From Isotricha intestinalis (Eukaryota > Ciliophora > Litostomatea > Vestibuliferida > Isotrichidae): DNA of 33,690 nt. The translations under genes were made by a program, and so were the position numbers. The stretch lies in assembly GCA_023807065.1 (NCBI GenBank), contig JAJJLU010003747.1, positions 1 to 33,690 of the forward strand, given 5' to 3'. The notes beneath the pieces are model-generated. The model searched no databases, was not told where the DNA came from, and saw nothing but the letters and a program-made list of their open reading frames with translations. Of this stretch, positions 1 to 9,664 are shown in pieces; position 1 is the stretch's first letter; every line of letters starts with the position of its first letter.

Positions 1-203
1 CCCCATAAAAAAATTAAACATTTCCCAATTTCATCACATTCAAAAAAAAATATAACATATAATAATTTATTATAAGAAACCTAAAAAAAATTATAAATAT
101 TAAATTGAAAAAATATCTAAAAAAAAAAAATAAATAAAAATAATAAAAAAAAAACAATTAAATTAACGAAAAATAATAAAAATTTAAAAACCCATAGAAA
201 AAA
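1..203. other. 5' flank of AP-1 mu gene; possible chromosome-end proximal DNA
   Basis: This stretch is almost entirely A and T with long A-runs and no ORF of note. The A-rich leader just before the ATG at 204 is like those before the other + strand genes. The first five bases are CCCCA, the only run of four C that I noticed in intergenic DNA of the window; it could be the inner edge of a C-rich telomere repeat trimmed by assembly, but five bases prove nothing. Confidence 0.4.
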
Positions 204-1481
204 ATGTCAGGTATCTCAGCAATATACTTCTTAGATAAGAAGGCAAAACCAATAATATTTCGTAACTACCGTGGTGAAGTAACACAAGACATAAGTGGAA
301 ACATGCAGCGTAAAGTATTAGAATTAGAAGAATCAAACATGAAGCCAATCTTTACAGTCAATTCAGTACATTATGCATGGATAAAGCATAGAAATATATA
401 TATTGTAGCAGTCTCAAAAAGAAATCCAAATTTAACAATGATATTTTGTCTCCTTCATAAAATAGTAGAAATTTTAATTGGGTACTTCGGTCAATTAGAA
501 GATGAATCAATTAGAGATAATTTCGTTTTAATTTATGAATTATTAGATGAAGTTATTGATCATGGTTATCCTCAAACTACTGATACTAAATTACTTAAGG
601 AATATATTAAAACTGAAAGTAATAAATTAAAAAATGTTAAAAATTTAACTTCTGATGTTTATATTAATCAAGTCTCAAGAGCTCCTGGAATTGTTTATAA
701 AACTAATCAAGCTTTTTTAGATGTTATTGAAAAAGTTAATTCTTTAATTAGTCATAAAGGAGAAATGTTAAGAAGTGAAATTGTAGGTCAAATAAATATG
801 AAAGCTTTATTAAGTGGAATGCCAAATTTAAAATTAGGTTTAAATGATAAAATCTTTTATGAAGTTTCAGGAAGAACAACATCAAGTAAAACAATAGAAA
901 TGGATGATTTAAAATTTCATAATTGTGTTAATATGAATAAATTTGAAACAGAAAGAATAATAGAATTTATTCCTCCTGATGGTCAATTTACTTTAATGTC
1001 TTATAGATTAAATACTCAATTAAAGGCTTTAATATGGGTTGAAGTGAATATAAATAATATAACACCAACAAAAATAGAATATAATGTAAAAGCAAAAAGT
1101 AATTATAGAAATAAATCTATTGCTCATAATGTTGAAATTGCTATTCCTGTTCCTAATGATTTAAAAAATCCTATTTTTAAAACTGCAAATGGGATTGTTT
1201 CTTATTTTCCTGATAAAGAAGTTGTTAATTGGGGTATTAAATATTTTCCAGGACAAACTGAAATTTATTTAAAATTACAGTTTAATGTTCCTACAATTAG
1301 AAATGAAAATAATGATAAATATTTAAAAAAGCCTATTGAGTTAAAATTCGATATTCCTAGTTTTACTGTTTCTGGTATTCAAGTTAGATATTTAAAAATT
1401 GTTGAAAAAAGTGGTTATCAAGCTTTTCCTTATGTTAAGTACATTACTAAAAATGGAGAATATCAAATTAGAATGGTTTAA
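204..1481 (+). CDS. AP1M1: AP-1 clathrin adaptor complex, medium (mu-1) subunit
   Basis: Medium subunit of the AP-1 adaptor, which with beta, gamma and sigma subunits sorts cargo with tyrosine-based (YxxPhi) signals at the trans-Golgi and endosomes. The 425 residues match the usual mu-1 length of about 423. The longin domain occupies roughly residues 1-140 and includes FRNYRGEV, WIKHRNIYIVAVSK, and the family segment ESIRDNFVLIYELLDE followed by GYPQTTD near 110-127. The mu homology domain fills about 165-425, with LRSEIVGQI, LSGMPNLKLGLNDK, FIPPDGQFTLMSYRLNT, a NNVEI-like NVEIAIPVPND, and the C-terminal SGIQVRYLKIVEKSGYQAF. These motifs fit mu-1 better than mu-2, mu-3 or mu-4. The protein ends in TAA exactly where the family ends, supporting TAA as a true stop. 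No intron is needed. Its Arg codons are CGT only near the 5' end, then AGA. Confidence 0.97.
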   Translation: MSGISAIYFLDKKAKPIIFRNYRGEVTQDISGNMQRKVLELEESNMKPIFTVNSVHYAWIKHRNIYIVAVSKRNPNLTMIFCLLHKIVEILIGYFGQLEDESIRDNFVLIYELLDEVIDHGYPQTTDTKLLKEYIKTESNKLKNVKNLTSDVYINQVSRAPGIVYKTNQAFLDVIEKVNSLISHKGEMLRSEIVGQINMKALLSGMPNLKLGLNDKIFYEVSGRTTSSKTIEMDDLKFHNCVNMNKFETERIIEFIPPDGQFTLMSYRLNTQLKALIWVEVNINNITPTKIEYNVKAKSNYRNKSIAHNVEIAIPVPNDLKNPIFKTANGIVSYFPDKEVVNWGIKYFPGQTEIYLKLQFNVPTIRNENNDKYLKKPIELKFDIPSFTVSGIQVRYLKIVEKSGYQAFPYVKYITKNGEYQIRMV

Positions 1482-1573
1482 GTTTTTAAATAAATAATTT
1501 TAATTTTTATTAATTTAATTTTTTTTTCTATAGAAAGAAAATTAATAATTAATTGAAAACTGAATAAAAAAAT

Positions 1574-2788
1574 ATGAAAACAAGTATTAAAAAGAAAAGT
1601 AATAATAAATTGTTAGAAAATAATTATTATAATCATTACAATTATTATAATAAGAACTCGATAAAAATGAATAAATTAAAAAGAAAAGATTTCGATGAAT
1701 ATGTTAAAGAAAAACAATCAAGAAATAGAAATTTACATTTACCAAAAATGTTATATTCCAATTTTTATATTGGTTCACCTTGTTTTTCAGTAGATAATTC
1801 AGAAATAAAATCAAAAACATATAATATTAATAAAGATATAATAGATAATCCAATTCCATATTCAAATACAAAATATGATAAAAAAGATATTAAAGAAGCA
1901 ATAAATTTAAATACTAAAGAAGAAAAATTTCAAAGTTCTCATGTTGGAAAACCTTTAATGTTATTTGATGATATATTAAATTGTGTTGATAATTTAGAAA
2001 TTGAAGATAAAGATAAAGAAGAATATAATTTAAATAATAATAATGATAATAATGATAATAATAATAATAATAAAGAACAAAATTTAAATAATTCAAAAAC
2101 TATTGATCAAGATAAAAACATTTTAATCACAATTAATAAAGATTCTAATGATAATAACAAAACTCATATTAAACATATATCATATGAAACTTTACCAAAA
2201 ATGAAAATGTCATTAGCAACAAATTTAACAGATGATTCAGTAGTACAAAAAGTCTTAGAAGAAAGAAGAAATTACAAACAAATATTAAAATTAAATGAAT
2301 ATGGAAAATATAAATATTCAAAACAAGGAGTAAATTATCCAGATAAAATTCAAGAAAATAAATTACCAAAATATAAAGGAAATGATAAAAATGAAAATGA
2401 ATATTTTAATTATTTAAAAAAAGCATCAAATCCAAAAAAAATTTATAATGACATAGGAACTTTTAATGAAAAATTTAATTATGAATTAGCAAGAATTTCT
2501 CATTCTTATGGGAAAGAAGAATCAAAAGGAAGATTTTTAAGAAATCCTTTAATTGATAGATATCAAAATACAATTCCTTATTATGATATTTATAAAGATA
2601 TTAAATTTGTTGAAAATAGATATTTAGATAAAGGAAGATATAAATATAAAATGTTACCTTTAGTAATGACAAAAATGAGGAATTTTGATAGATTAGGACA
2701 AAAAATATATCAAATGAATATTCAAAAAAGAAATGGAGAATTAGTACTTCAAAGTATAGGATTAGATAAAAATAAATTAGCTAAATAA
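1574..2788 (+). CDS. Hypothetical protein, Asn-rich centre and ordered-looking C-terminal half
   Basis: I do not recognise this 404-residue protein. The N-terminal 31 residues are Lys/Asn/Tyr-rich; an in-frame TAA lies three codons before the first ATG, and Met32 (base 1667) is a reasonable alternative start. Residues about 140-170 form an Asp/Asn-rich linker encoded by AAT/GAT repeats. The C-terminal half (about 215-404) is less repetitive and rich in Tyr, Arg and Asn, with segments such as VVQKVLEERRNYKQ and GRFLRNPLIDRYQNTIPYYD, so it is probably the conserved part. There is no signal peptide, membrane helix or catalytic motif that I can see. It lies 92 bases downstream of AP-1 mu on the same strand and ends with two consecutive in-frame TAA codons. 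A basic cytoskeletal or ciliary protein is possible but unproven. Confidence 0.75.
   Translation: MKTSIKKKSNNKLLENNYYNHYNYYNKNSIKMNKLKRKDFDEYVKEKQSRNRNLHLPKMLYSNFYIGSPCFSVDNSEIKSKTYNINKDIIDNPIPYSNTKYDKKDIKEAINLNTKEEKFQSSHVGKPLMLFDDILNCVDNLEIEDKDKEEYNLNNNNDNNDNNNNNKEQNLNNSKTIDQDKNILITINKDSNDNNKTHIKHISYETLPKMKMSLATNLTDDSVVQKVLEERRNYKQILKLNEYGKYKYSKQGVNYPDKIQENKLPKYKGNDKNENEYFNYLKKASNPKKIYNDIGTFNEKFNYELARISHSYGKEESKGRFLRNPLIDRYQNTIPYYDIYKDIKFVENRYLDKGRYKYKMLPLVMTKMRNFDRLGQKIYQMNIQKRNGELVLQSIGLDKNKLAK
2032..2075 (+). repeat. AAT/GAT trinucleotide repeat inside coding sequence
   Basis: Near-perfect AAT repeat interrupted by GAT codons, translated as an Asn run with two Asp. It sits in the linker of the hypothetical protein and is in frame, so length changes by whole units would not break the gene. 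Confidence 0.8.
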
Positions 2789-2934
2789 TAAAATAGTTTA
2801 TATATATATTTTTATAATTGAAACAATATTTAATTAATAATAAAAATTTAGATTAATAATTATTTAAATTAATAAAATTAATATTCAATAAATTTAAATA
2901 TGATTTTATTCTAATAATGAAATAATATAAAATA

Positions 2935-4644
2935 ATGAAACCTAATATTAATTTTTTTAACCCAAGAATCTCTTTAAAAAAGCCATCAAAAAGTATATTA
3001 ATAACAGGAGCAAATAATATAAAGAAAATAGAAAATTTAGAATCCTCAAATATAAATGAATCATCTAAAGATCATTCATTTTATAAAACAAGAAATCATT
3101 CAAGGCAATTTTCAGTAGAAACAAATTTAAAAATAAAATTAAATCCTTTTAAAACTCAAAGTAATATTTATTCAAGTTTATCTCAGAAAAAATATTTCTC
3201 ACCTGAGCATTCAATTTTTAATAGATTTAAAAATGAATTTAAAAAAAATTTTAAAAAATCAATTAATGATACAAAAGAAAAATTTTCTAAATCAATATAT
3301 AAATATAAACCTGAATTATTTCCTAAAATCGCAGCAAGAGAAAGAAAAAAGCATTTAGAAATAATAGAACTAAGAAAAAAAAATCCTTTTCAAATAATAA
3401 AAACTTATCGCTTTTTAGAAGAAGAAAATAAAAGCGAAGATGAAAAAATGAATTTATATTATGAAAATTCAGAAAGTGAAAAAAATATTAAATCAATAAC
3501 ATTCTCAGAGCCTTCAAATATTAATTTTCAAAATAATAAATTTAAAAGGAAAAGAACATTTAAAAAGTATATAAAAGAAAATAATATATTAAATAAAAAC
3601 TGGAAAATAAATTTAGGTTTAAGAGGAATTGAATATAAATTTAATTCTTATTTAGAAAATGATTTAATATTTCAAAGTAATATAATTAAAGATGAATTAA
3701 GTATAATATTAGATAATATTCAATATTATAAATCAATATGTTTATCATCAGAGAATATAATATCATCATTTAAAAATAAAGATTTAAATTTTCAAATAAA
3801 TACAAATAAAATGTTAGAAGAAACAAATGCATTATTAAATTTAATTCCTAAAATAATATTAAAAGAATATTATGAACATACAGAAAAATTTATTGCTGTT
3901 GAACAACCTTCTTTTGATGATTTTAAACCGAATTTTATTAAAGATGAATCAGAATGTTTTATTACTAATGCAAAGTTATTAAATAAAATTGCTAAATTTT
4001 TAAAATGTTGTTTTGATGTTTATTTAGATTTAATTTCTCAAATTGAAGAAAATATGATTATTAAAAGAAAAGATTTTAATTTATTATTATCTCTTTTTGA
4101 AAAAGTTAGATTTTTAATTGGGGAATTAACTTTTTCTGCTAAAAATGCTATTAAAGATTTAGAATTTGATAGGAAGTTAATTAATAAATATAAACCTTTA
4201 ATTATGGAAAATTCAAAAGAAAAAAAAATTAATGATTCAAAAGGAAGAAACTTAAGTAATTCAAATGAAAAAATTATTATTAAGAAAAACAAAAGTAAAA
4301 GTTTAAGTAAAGAAAAAATAAATATTAAATATTTAAATCATAATTTAGATAGAATAGATATTGGAGAAAAAATGACACAAGATTTACAATTTAAAAAAAA
4401 TGAAGAAAATTTAAAAATCCAAAGAATAAAAAATTCATTAAATGCTTTTAAAAAAGAAAAAAATCCTAATGAAGTTTTAAAAGAAAAACAAAGTTTAATT
4501 ATGATAAAAGAAAAACCAGGACCAATGAATTTAATTAATAGTGATTTAATGACTAAAATGTTAAAATATTTAAAAAAAGATGTAAGAGGAAAGATTATCT
4601 CTTTAAGAACTGTAGAAAGATTTCATGAAAATTCGAAAAAATAA
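2935..4644 (+). CDS. Hypothetical protein, basic N-terminus and helical core
   Basis: Unrecognised 569-residue protein. Residues 1-215 are basic and Ser/Asn/Lys-rich and look disordered. Residues about 220-425 look like a helical globular core, beginning near NLGLRGIEYKFNSYL and containing EETNALLNLIPKIILKEYY, LLSLFEKVRFLIGELTF and SAKNAIKDLEFDRKL. Another lysine-rich linker follows, then a more conserved-looking tail with LLKYLKKD-like and GKIISLRTVERFHE segments. No transmembrane helix, signal peptide or enzyme motif is visible. The start is the first ATG after an in-frame TAA four codons upstream. It is one of four co-oriented genes, with 146 bases before it. I infer a structural or scaffold role from composition only. 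Confidence 0.78.
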   Translation: MKPNINFFNPRISLKKPSKSILITGANNIKKIENLESSNINESSKDHSFYKTRNHSRQFSVETNLKIKLNPFKTQSNIYSSLSQKKYFSPEHSIFNRFKNEFKKNFKKSINDTKEKFSKSIYKYKPELFPKIAARERKKHLEIIELRKKNPFQIIKTYRFLEEENKSEDEKMNLYYENSESEKNIKSITFSEPSNINFQNNKFKRKRTFKKYIKENNILNKNWKINLGLRGIEYKFNSYLENDLIFQSNIIKDELSIILDNIQYYKSICLSSENIISSFKNKDLNFQINTNKMLEETNALLNLIPKIILKEYYEHTEKFIAVEQPSFDDFKPNFIKDESECFITNAKLLNKIAKFLKCCFDVYLDLISQIEENMIIKRKDFNLLLSLFEKVRFLIGELTFSAKNAIKDLEFDRKLINKYKPLIMENSKEKKINDSKGRNLSNSNEKIIIKKNKSKSLSKEKINIKYLNHNLDRIDIGEKMTQDLQFKKNEENLKIQRIKNSLNAFKKEKNPNEVLKEKQSLIMIKEKPGPMNLINSDLMTKMLKYLKKDVRGKIISLRTVERFHENSKK

Positions 4645-4757
4645 TTAATTTTTTTTGTAATGTATATTTTTTTTGTTATAGATTGTATTAAAAATTTAAA
4701 ATAGGGAAAATACTTTTTTAAATCTTTAATATTTTAATATTTTCTATTTTTTATTTC

Positions 4758-4814
4758 TTCCATTTTGATAGCTCAAATATTATGTTAAAAAATACTTGAG
4801 TAAAGTCGATGGAA
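4758..4814 (+). other. Intergenic hairpin with an internal loop
   Basis: TTCCAT (4758-4763) can pair with ATGGAA (4809-4814). Inside it CTCAAATATT (4772-4781) pairs with AATACTTGAG (4791-4800) with one mismatch, leaving an 8/8 internal loop and a 9-base apical loop. The element has more G and C than the surrounding A/T-only spacer, so it may be a small RNA or a 3'-UTR structure. No known RNA family is recognised. Confidence 0.35.
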
Positions 4815-4936
4815 TAAAATAAATAAAATATAAAAATATTATCTTAAGAAAAAAATAAAATATTTATGGAGAAAAAAATATAATAATTAAAAATATCAAA
4901 AAAATTAAAAATAAAACAGTTAAATAAAAAAATATT

Positions 4937-7900
4937 ATGTCAGATAATGAAATAAACACAGATAAGAAAAAAGAAGAAGAGGCAAAAATAAAAGAAGAAG
5001 AAGAAAAAGAAAAAGAAAATGAAGAAGAAGAAGAAGATAAAAATATATTAGAAGAACAATTAAAAAATCAAAATGAAGAAGTGAAAAAATTAGAATTATC
5101 AGATATATCAAATGAAAAAGAATTAAGAATTAAAGAAGAAAGTAAAATAATGACCAAAATGTCAATGAAAAAGAAATTAGAAGAAAAAGAGAAAATAATA
5201 TTTAAAAAGCAAAAGAGAAAAAAAATAATATTTTTATGGAATTACATAATATTAGTTTTATGTATGCTTTTTTATTCATTATCAATATTTCCTCAATTTG
5301 AAATAGAAAAAAGATTTAAAGTAATAAAGAAAATAAAATCAACTTTTGGTTTTGATACATCATCAAATAAAGAATATTATCCAATCGAAGAGACTTATCA
5401 ATATATAAAAAAAATGATAGATAATTTAACTCAATTTGAAGATAATAAATTTATTTTAGATAATAAATACCAAATTATAAGTGATTTAAGAATAACACAA
5501 AGAAAAATTCGATTAAAAAAAAAAAATCCTTTACAACCTTTAATTAATCATAAATTATATTTTCCAAAATGGAGTTCTGAGACAATAAATCCTGAAAAAA
5601 AATATGATACTGATATTGAAGATATAAGTCCAATATCTTCAGATTTTATTTTTAGTGAAAAAGATTCTTATTTAAAGAAAGGAGGTTTTGTTATTTATTA
5701 TTATTTCAATGATACTAAAGATAATGGCTTTGATGATAAATTAGGAATTTTTATTAATAAATATACTTCTGCTCTTACTACGGATTTTACTATAAATAAT
5801 TTTGAAAATAAATATTTTTGTACTATTGTTATGAAGAATCAAATATATGATTTTGGAGTTTCTGCTGTTTCTTTAGAAATTTTTATTTATAATAGAGACT
5901 TATATCAATCTAAATGGAGTAAATCTGCTGTTTTTTATCAAACTGGTTTTGTTGTTTGTTATATTTTATCTGTTGTTTTTTTCATTTTAAAAATTCAAAT
6001 TATTGTAGATTTAAAAAATGAAGAAATTGAACATAAAGAAAAAAAAAAAAAGAATAAAAGTTTCTTACATTTAATTCAAAAATTAAGTGTTACAAAAGTA
6101 ATATTTACAAAAATTTTTAATATAATCCAATTAATAAATATAATTTTAAATCTTCTATCAATAATATATTGGATAATATATATAGTAAAAATGAGTAAAT
6201 TAAATCCTGAATTAGATAAAGCAGAAAGAGAAAATTATACAATATCAAATGAAACAGAAAATAAATTAATTGAAGCAGGTAAAATATTAAAAGCATATAA
6301 GAAAATAATAATAGTATCAATATTTTTTATATTTTTAAATTTAATAGAAATAGCAGGTAAATTATCAAGAAAAGTGAAAACGTTTATAAGAACAATACAT
6401 TATTCTTTTGACGATATATTAGCATTCTTTATCTTTTTATTAATTATATTATTAGGTTTTTCAACATTTGCTTGGTTATATTATGGAAGAAGATTAAAAA
6501 CTTTTTATACTTTAGCAGATTCTTTTCAACAAAACTTTGCTTTTTTTTTAGGAATAATAGACTCAGATATTTTTTTCCTAATGTATTCTGATTGGGGAGC
6601 AATGACTTGTTGTTATTTTATTATTTTAATTGTAATTGTTAGATTCATTATATCTAAAATTATTTTAGCTATTTTACTTCATAATTATAATAGAGCTAAT
6701 ACTGATTATTTAAAAGCTATTTCTTTTCAAAAAATAACAGAAACTAAAGGACATAAAGTTTTTATTAAAAAAAATTTTATTTTTACTTTAATGACTTGGT
6801 ATTCTTTTTTTGTAAATGGAATCTTAAATTTTATTACTTGTAGAAAAGAAGAAAAAAAAAATGAATTTAATTACAATGATGAAAATCAAATTATTGATGA
6901 TTCTTTTAAATGTGATTTTTCAAAAGAAATAATTTCTAAAAAATTATGTCCTGAAATAAAAAACTATATTGATGAGAAAAAAGAAAAAATGAAAAAAGAA
7001 GGAATTTTAAAAAGAGCAAATCGATTAGAAAGTGAATTAGATAAAGAAGATGAATATAATTATCAAAAGAAAGAAAAAGTGAATAAATATTTAATATCAA
7101 TATCAAAAATGAAAAAAATAGAATTAGTAGATTCTCACTTTGAAGAAGATTATGAATTTTTAATGAGAAATGCATACTTTGATTCTGCTTTAGATATTGA
7201 AAAAGTAAAAAAATATTATGAAAAAAAATATAGAAGATTCTTTTTCCAAGCTTTATTTTATTTAATTTTTGTAACAATATTAATAATAGTATATTTACTA
7301 AATATTTTAGCTCCTTGGAAATTTCATATTTTACATGCTGTAGGAACAGCTTTTAATTCTACTCAAGATAGTTTAAATTCAGCTTATAATATAAAAAATG
7401 AAAATGATAATGAAAATGAAAAAATATTAAATTGGAGTGTTAATATTCCTATTAAAGAAATTAATTCTGTTCAACAAATTATTCAATTTACTTTTGAACA
7501 TCTTCAAAATTATTTTGAATTAAAAAATATTTCAGGAAGACCAAATGATGTATTTTTAGATAATAATTATTTACTTGGTGATACAATATTAATGACTATG
7601 AGAAGAGAAAAGAAAAGTAGAAGAGAAGAATATATAAAAAAAAATAAAAAGAATATTAAAATAAGACATAAAGAAAATTTCCATTTAAATTATATCGATT
7701 CAGAAGAAAAATCTTATTTTACGATTGATTTAGAAAATGAAACTCAATATTTTCAATGGGATGAATATCATACTTATAAAAAATACGGTGGATATCATTT
7801 TGAATATAAATTAAAAGATAAAGGTAAATATAATGATACGCATTTTAAAAATAATTTAATTAATGAATATACAAATTTTTTTATTATTGAATTTTTTTTA

Positions 7901-9664
7901 CAAAATTATGAATATGAAGTAGTAGTTCATGTAAGTATAATATTTACTTTTGATTATGGAGGTTATTTTAGAACAAATTTTAACGCTCAATTATTAAAAT
8001 ATAAAAATATAATAAAGCCTTTAGATGTAGTGAAAATATTTTTTGAAATAGTATTTTTAATCTTATTTGTGGGAGTAATAATATTTTTTATTAAATCAAT
8101 AAAAGAAAATATATTTGCATATAATAAATGGTATAGAGATATAATAGCGCCTTTAAATATAAAAATAAGAGATATAAGAAATAAAATTGAACCTGAGTTT
8201 ATAAGAAAAATTCAAGTAGTCTTTGGAATTCAACAAGTCTTTGAAATTATTATTATTAGTTTTTCTATTGCAATTATTTATGCTATTATTGTTACTATGG
8301 TTAAAGAACATGATTTAAATAAATTATTAAAAAATGAAAATATTGATTTATATAAAATTAGAGATTGCTTATATAGAGGAGAAGATATGAGAAATATTAT
8401 TGAAAATTTTGGAGTTGTTGTTATTTTCTTATCTTGTATTAAGTTATTTACTTTAATTAATTTAGGAAAGTTTTTTTCTTTATTAATCAGAACTTTCGAT
8501 AATTCAAAATCAAATATTTTAATCTTTATCGTTATTATTCTTTTAATTCATCCTTCTTTTATTTTTTATTCTCATTTAGCTTTTGGAGAATATGATATAG
8601 ATTTTTATACTGTTCCAGATACAATTAAAACTTGTTTAAAAAGCTTTTTTGGATATATTAATTTTTTAAATTTAAAAAAAGATGATAAAGCCTTTGGACC
8701 AATTTTTTTTTTCATTTATATGATTTTTATAAATTTAATTCTGTTAAATTTATTCGTTTCTATTTTATATTCAAGTTATATTTTAATTAAAACTGAAATT
8801 GTTAGAAGGACTGAAATGTGGAATCCTTTAAATGTTTTTTGTATATGGAGAAAAAGAAAAATTTCATCTAATACTCTTAATAAAAATTTAATTTATAGTG
8901 AATTTGATTATGACAAAAGTTTAAATAAATTTAACACAAATACTTTAATTTATAAAGAAAATTTTTCATATGAAGATTTTTTAAAACATGAAAAAGAACA
9001 AATTAACTATTTAAATGATGAATTATATACTTTAAAAAAAAGAAGACATGATGCAACTTTAGCATATGATAGTAATTTAATAGGAAAAGATTTTGTATTT
9101 GAAGATAATATTTATCAAAAAATTAAAAAAGTACATTTAAGAGGATTTATTATTGATGAATATAATAGAATGTTAAATATTTGTGAAAATTTAGATCATG
9201 ATATTTTATCTATTGATGAAGCTATTGAACATTTAATAAAACATGAAAATGCAATGAAATATGATAATTTAATTGAAAATATTGAAGAAAAGAATAATTA
9301 TGTTAAAGAAAAAGCAAAGAAATTAGATGAAGAGTTTTTGAAATTGTATAATGATTTAAAAAAAATTAATCTTAATAATTTAGAAATGGAAAATCTTAAA
9401 ATGAAAAAAGCAGAAAAAGAAAGTTTAAATAATAGTAATATTATGGATGAAGATAATAAAGAAAGTGAAAATAGTAAAAATGAAAAAGAAAAAGAAATTT
9501 TAAATAATAATAATATTAATAATGAAGAAAATAAAGATAATGAAAGTAATAATTTTGAATTTAATTCTCAAAATAATGATAATAGTGATAGATATAGTAA
9601 TGATGATAATCTTACTGACAATCAAAAAGAAAATGAATCTTTAATTAATCCTAAAGACAAATAA
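4937..9664 (+). CDS. Double polycystin (PKD2/TRPP-type) cation channel protein
   Basis: Predicted membrane cation channel of 1575 residues with two successive six-helix units. Residues 1-95 are an acidic/basic charged tail. Unit 1: S1 about 97-117, a large lumenal TOP-like domain about 130-330 (with VSLEIFIYNRDLY, as in polycystins), S2 333-357, S3 about 390-417, S4 455-475, S5 491-515, pore about 533-547, S6 555-582. A charged linker spans 583-765. Unit 2: S1 768-790, TOP-like domain 795-1025 (VSIIFTFDYGGYF), S2 1030-1053, S3 1100-1121, S4 1157-1178, S5 1191-1215, pore 1230-1245, S6 1253-1282. S6 of unit 2 reads LILLNLFVSILYSSY, close to the polycystin S6 signature; unit 1 is more divergent. 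The tail (about 1340-1575) is helical, then Asn/Glu-rich. Known family members are about 970 residues with one unit. Two single-unit genes fused by misassembly is unlikely because the frame is open throughout. Lipid or ion selectivity cannot be read from the sequence. Confidence 0.85.
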   Translation: MSDNEINTDKKKEEEAKIKEEEEKEKENEEEEEDKNILEEQLKNQNEEVKKLELSDISNEKELRIKEESKIMTKMSMKKKLEEKEKIIFKKQKRKKIIFLWNYIILVLCMLFYSLSIFPQFEIEKRFKVIKKIKSTFGFDTSSNKEYYPIEETYQYIKKMIDNLTQFEDNKFILDNKYQIISDLRITQRKIRLKKKNPLQPLINHKLYFPKWSSETINPEKKYDTDIEDISPISSDFIFSEKDSYLKKGGFVIYYYFNDTKDNGFDDKLGIFINKYTSALTTDFTINNFENKYFCTIVMKNQIYDFGVSAVSLEIFIYNRDLYQSKWSKSAVFYQTGFVVCYILSVVFFILKIQIIVDLKNEEIEHKEKKKKNKSFLHLIQKLSVTKVIFTKIFNIIQLINIILNLLSIIYWIIYIVKMSKLNPELDKAERENYTISNETENKLIEAGKILKAYKKIIIVSIFFIFLNLIEIAGKLSRKVKTFIRTIHYSFDDILAFFIFLLIILLGFSTFAWLYYGRRLKTFYTLADSFQQNFAFFLGIIDSDIFFLMYSDWGAMTCCYFIILIVIVRFIISKIILAILLHNYNRANTDYLKAISFQKITETKGHKVFIKKNFIFTLMTWYSFFVNGILNFITCRKEEKKNEFNYNDENQIIDDSFKCDFSKEIISKKLCPEIKNYIDEKKEKMKKEGILKRANRLESELDKEDEYNYQKKEKVNKYLISISKMKKIELVDSHFEEDYEFLMRNAYFDSALDIEKVKKYYEKKYRRFFFQALFYLIFVTILIIVYLLNILAPWKFHILHAVGTAFNSTQDSLNSAYNIKNENDNENEKILNWSVNIPIKEINSVQQIIQFTFEHLQNYFELKNISGRPNDVFLDNNYLLGDTILMTMRREKKSRREEYIKKNKKNIKIRHKENFHLNYIDSEEKSYFTIDLENETQYFQWDEYHTYKKYGGYHFEYKLKDKGKYNDTHFKNNLINEYTNFFIIEFFLQNYEYEVVVHVSIIFTFDYGGYFRTNFNAQLLKYKNIIKPLDVVKIFFEIVFLILFVGVIIFFIKSIKENIFAYNKWYRDIIAPLNIKIRDIRNKIEPEFIRKIQVVFGIQQVFEIIIISFSIAIIYAIIVTMVKEHDLNKLLKNENIDLYKIRDCLYRGEDMRNIIENFGVVVIFLSCIKLFTLINLGKFFSLLIRTFDNSKSNILIFIVIILLIHPSFIFYSHLAFGEYDIDFYTVPDTIKTCLKSFFGYINFLNLKKDDKAFGPIFFFIYMIFINLILLNLFVSILYSSYILIKTEIVRRTEMWNPLNVFCIWRKRKISSNTLNKNLIYSEFDYDKSLNKFNTNTLIYKENFSYEDFLKHEKEQINYLNDELYTLKKRRHDATLAYDSNLIGKDFVFEDNIYQKIKKVHLRGFIIDEYNRMLNICENLDHDILSIDEAIEHLIKHENAMKYDNLIENIEEKNNYVKEKAKKLDEEFLKLYNDLKKINLNNLEMENLKMKKAEKESLNNSNIMDEDNKESENSKNEKEKEILNNNNINNEENKDNESNNFEFNSQNNDNSDRYSNDDNLTDNQKENESLINPKDK

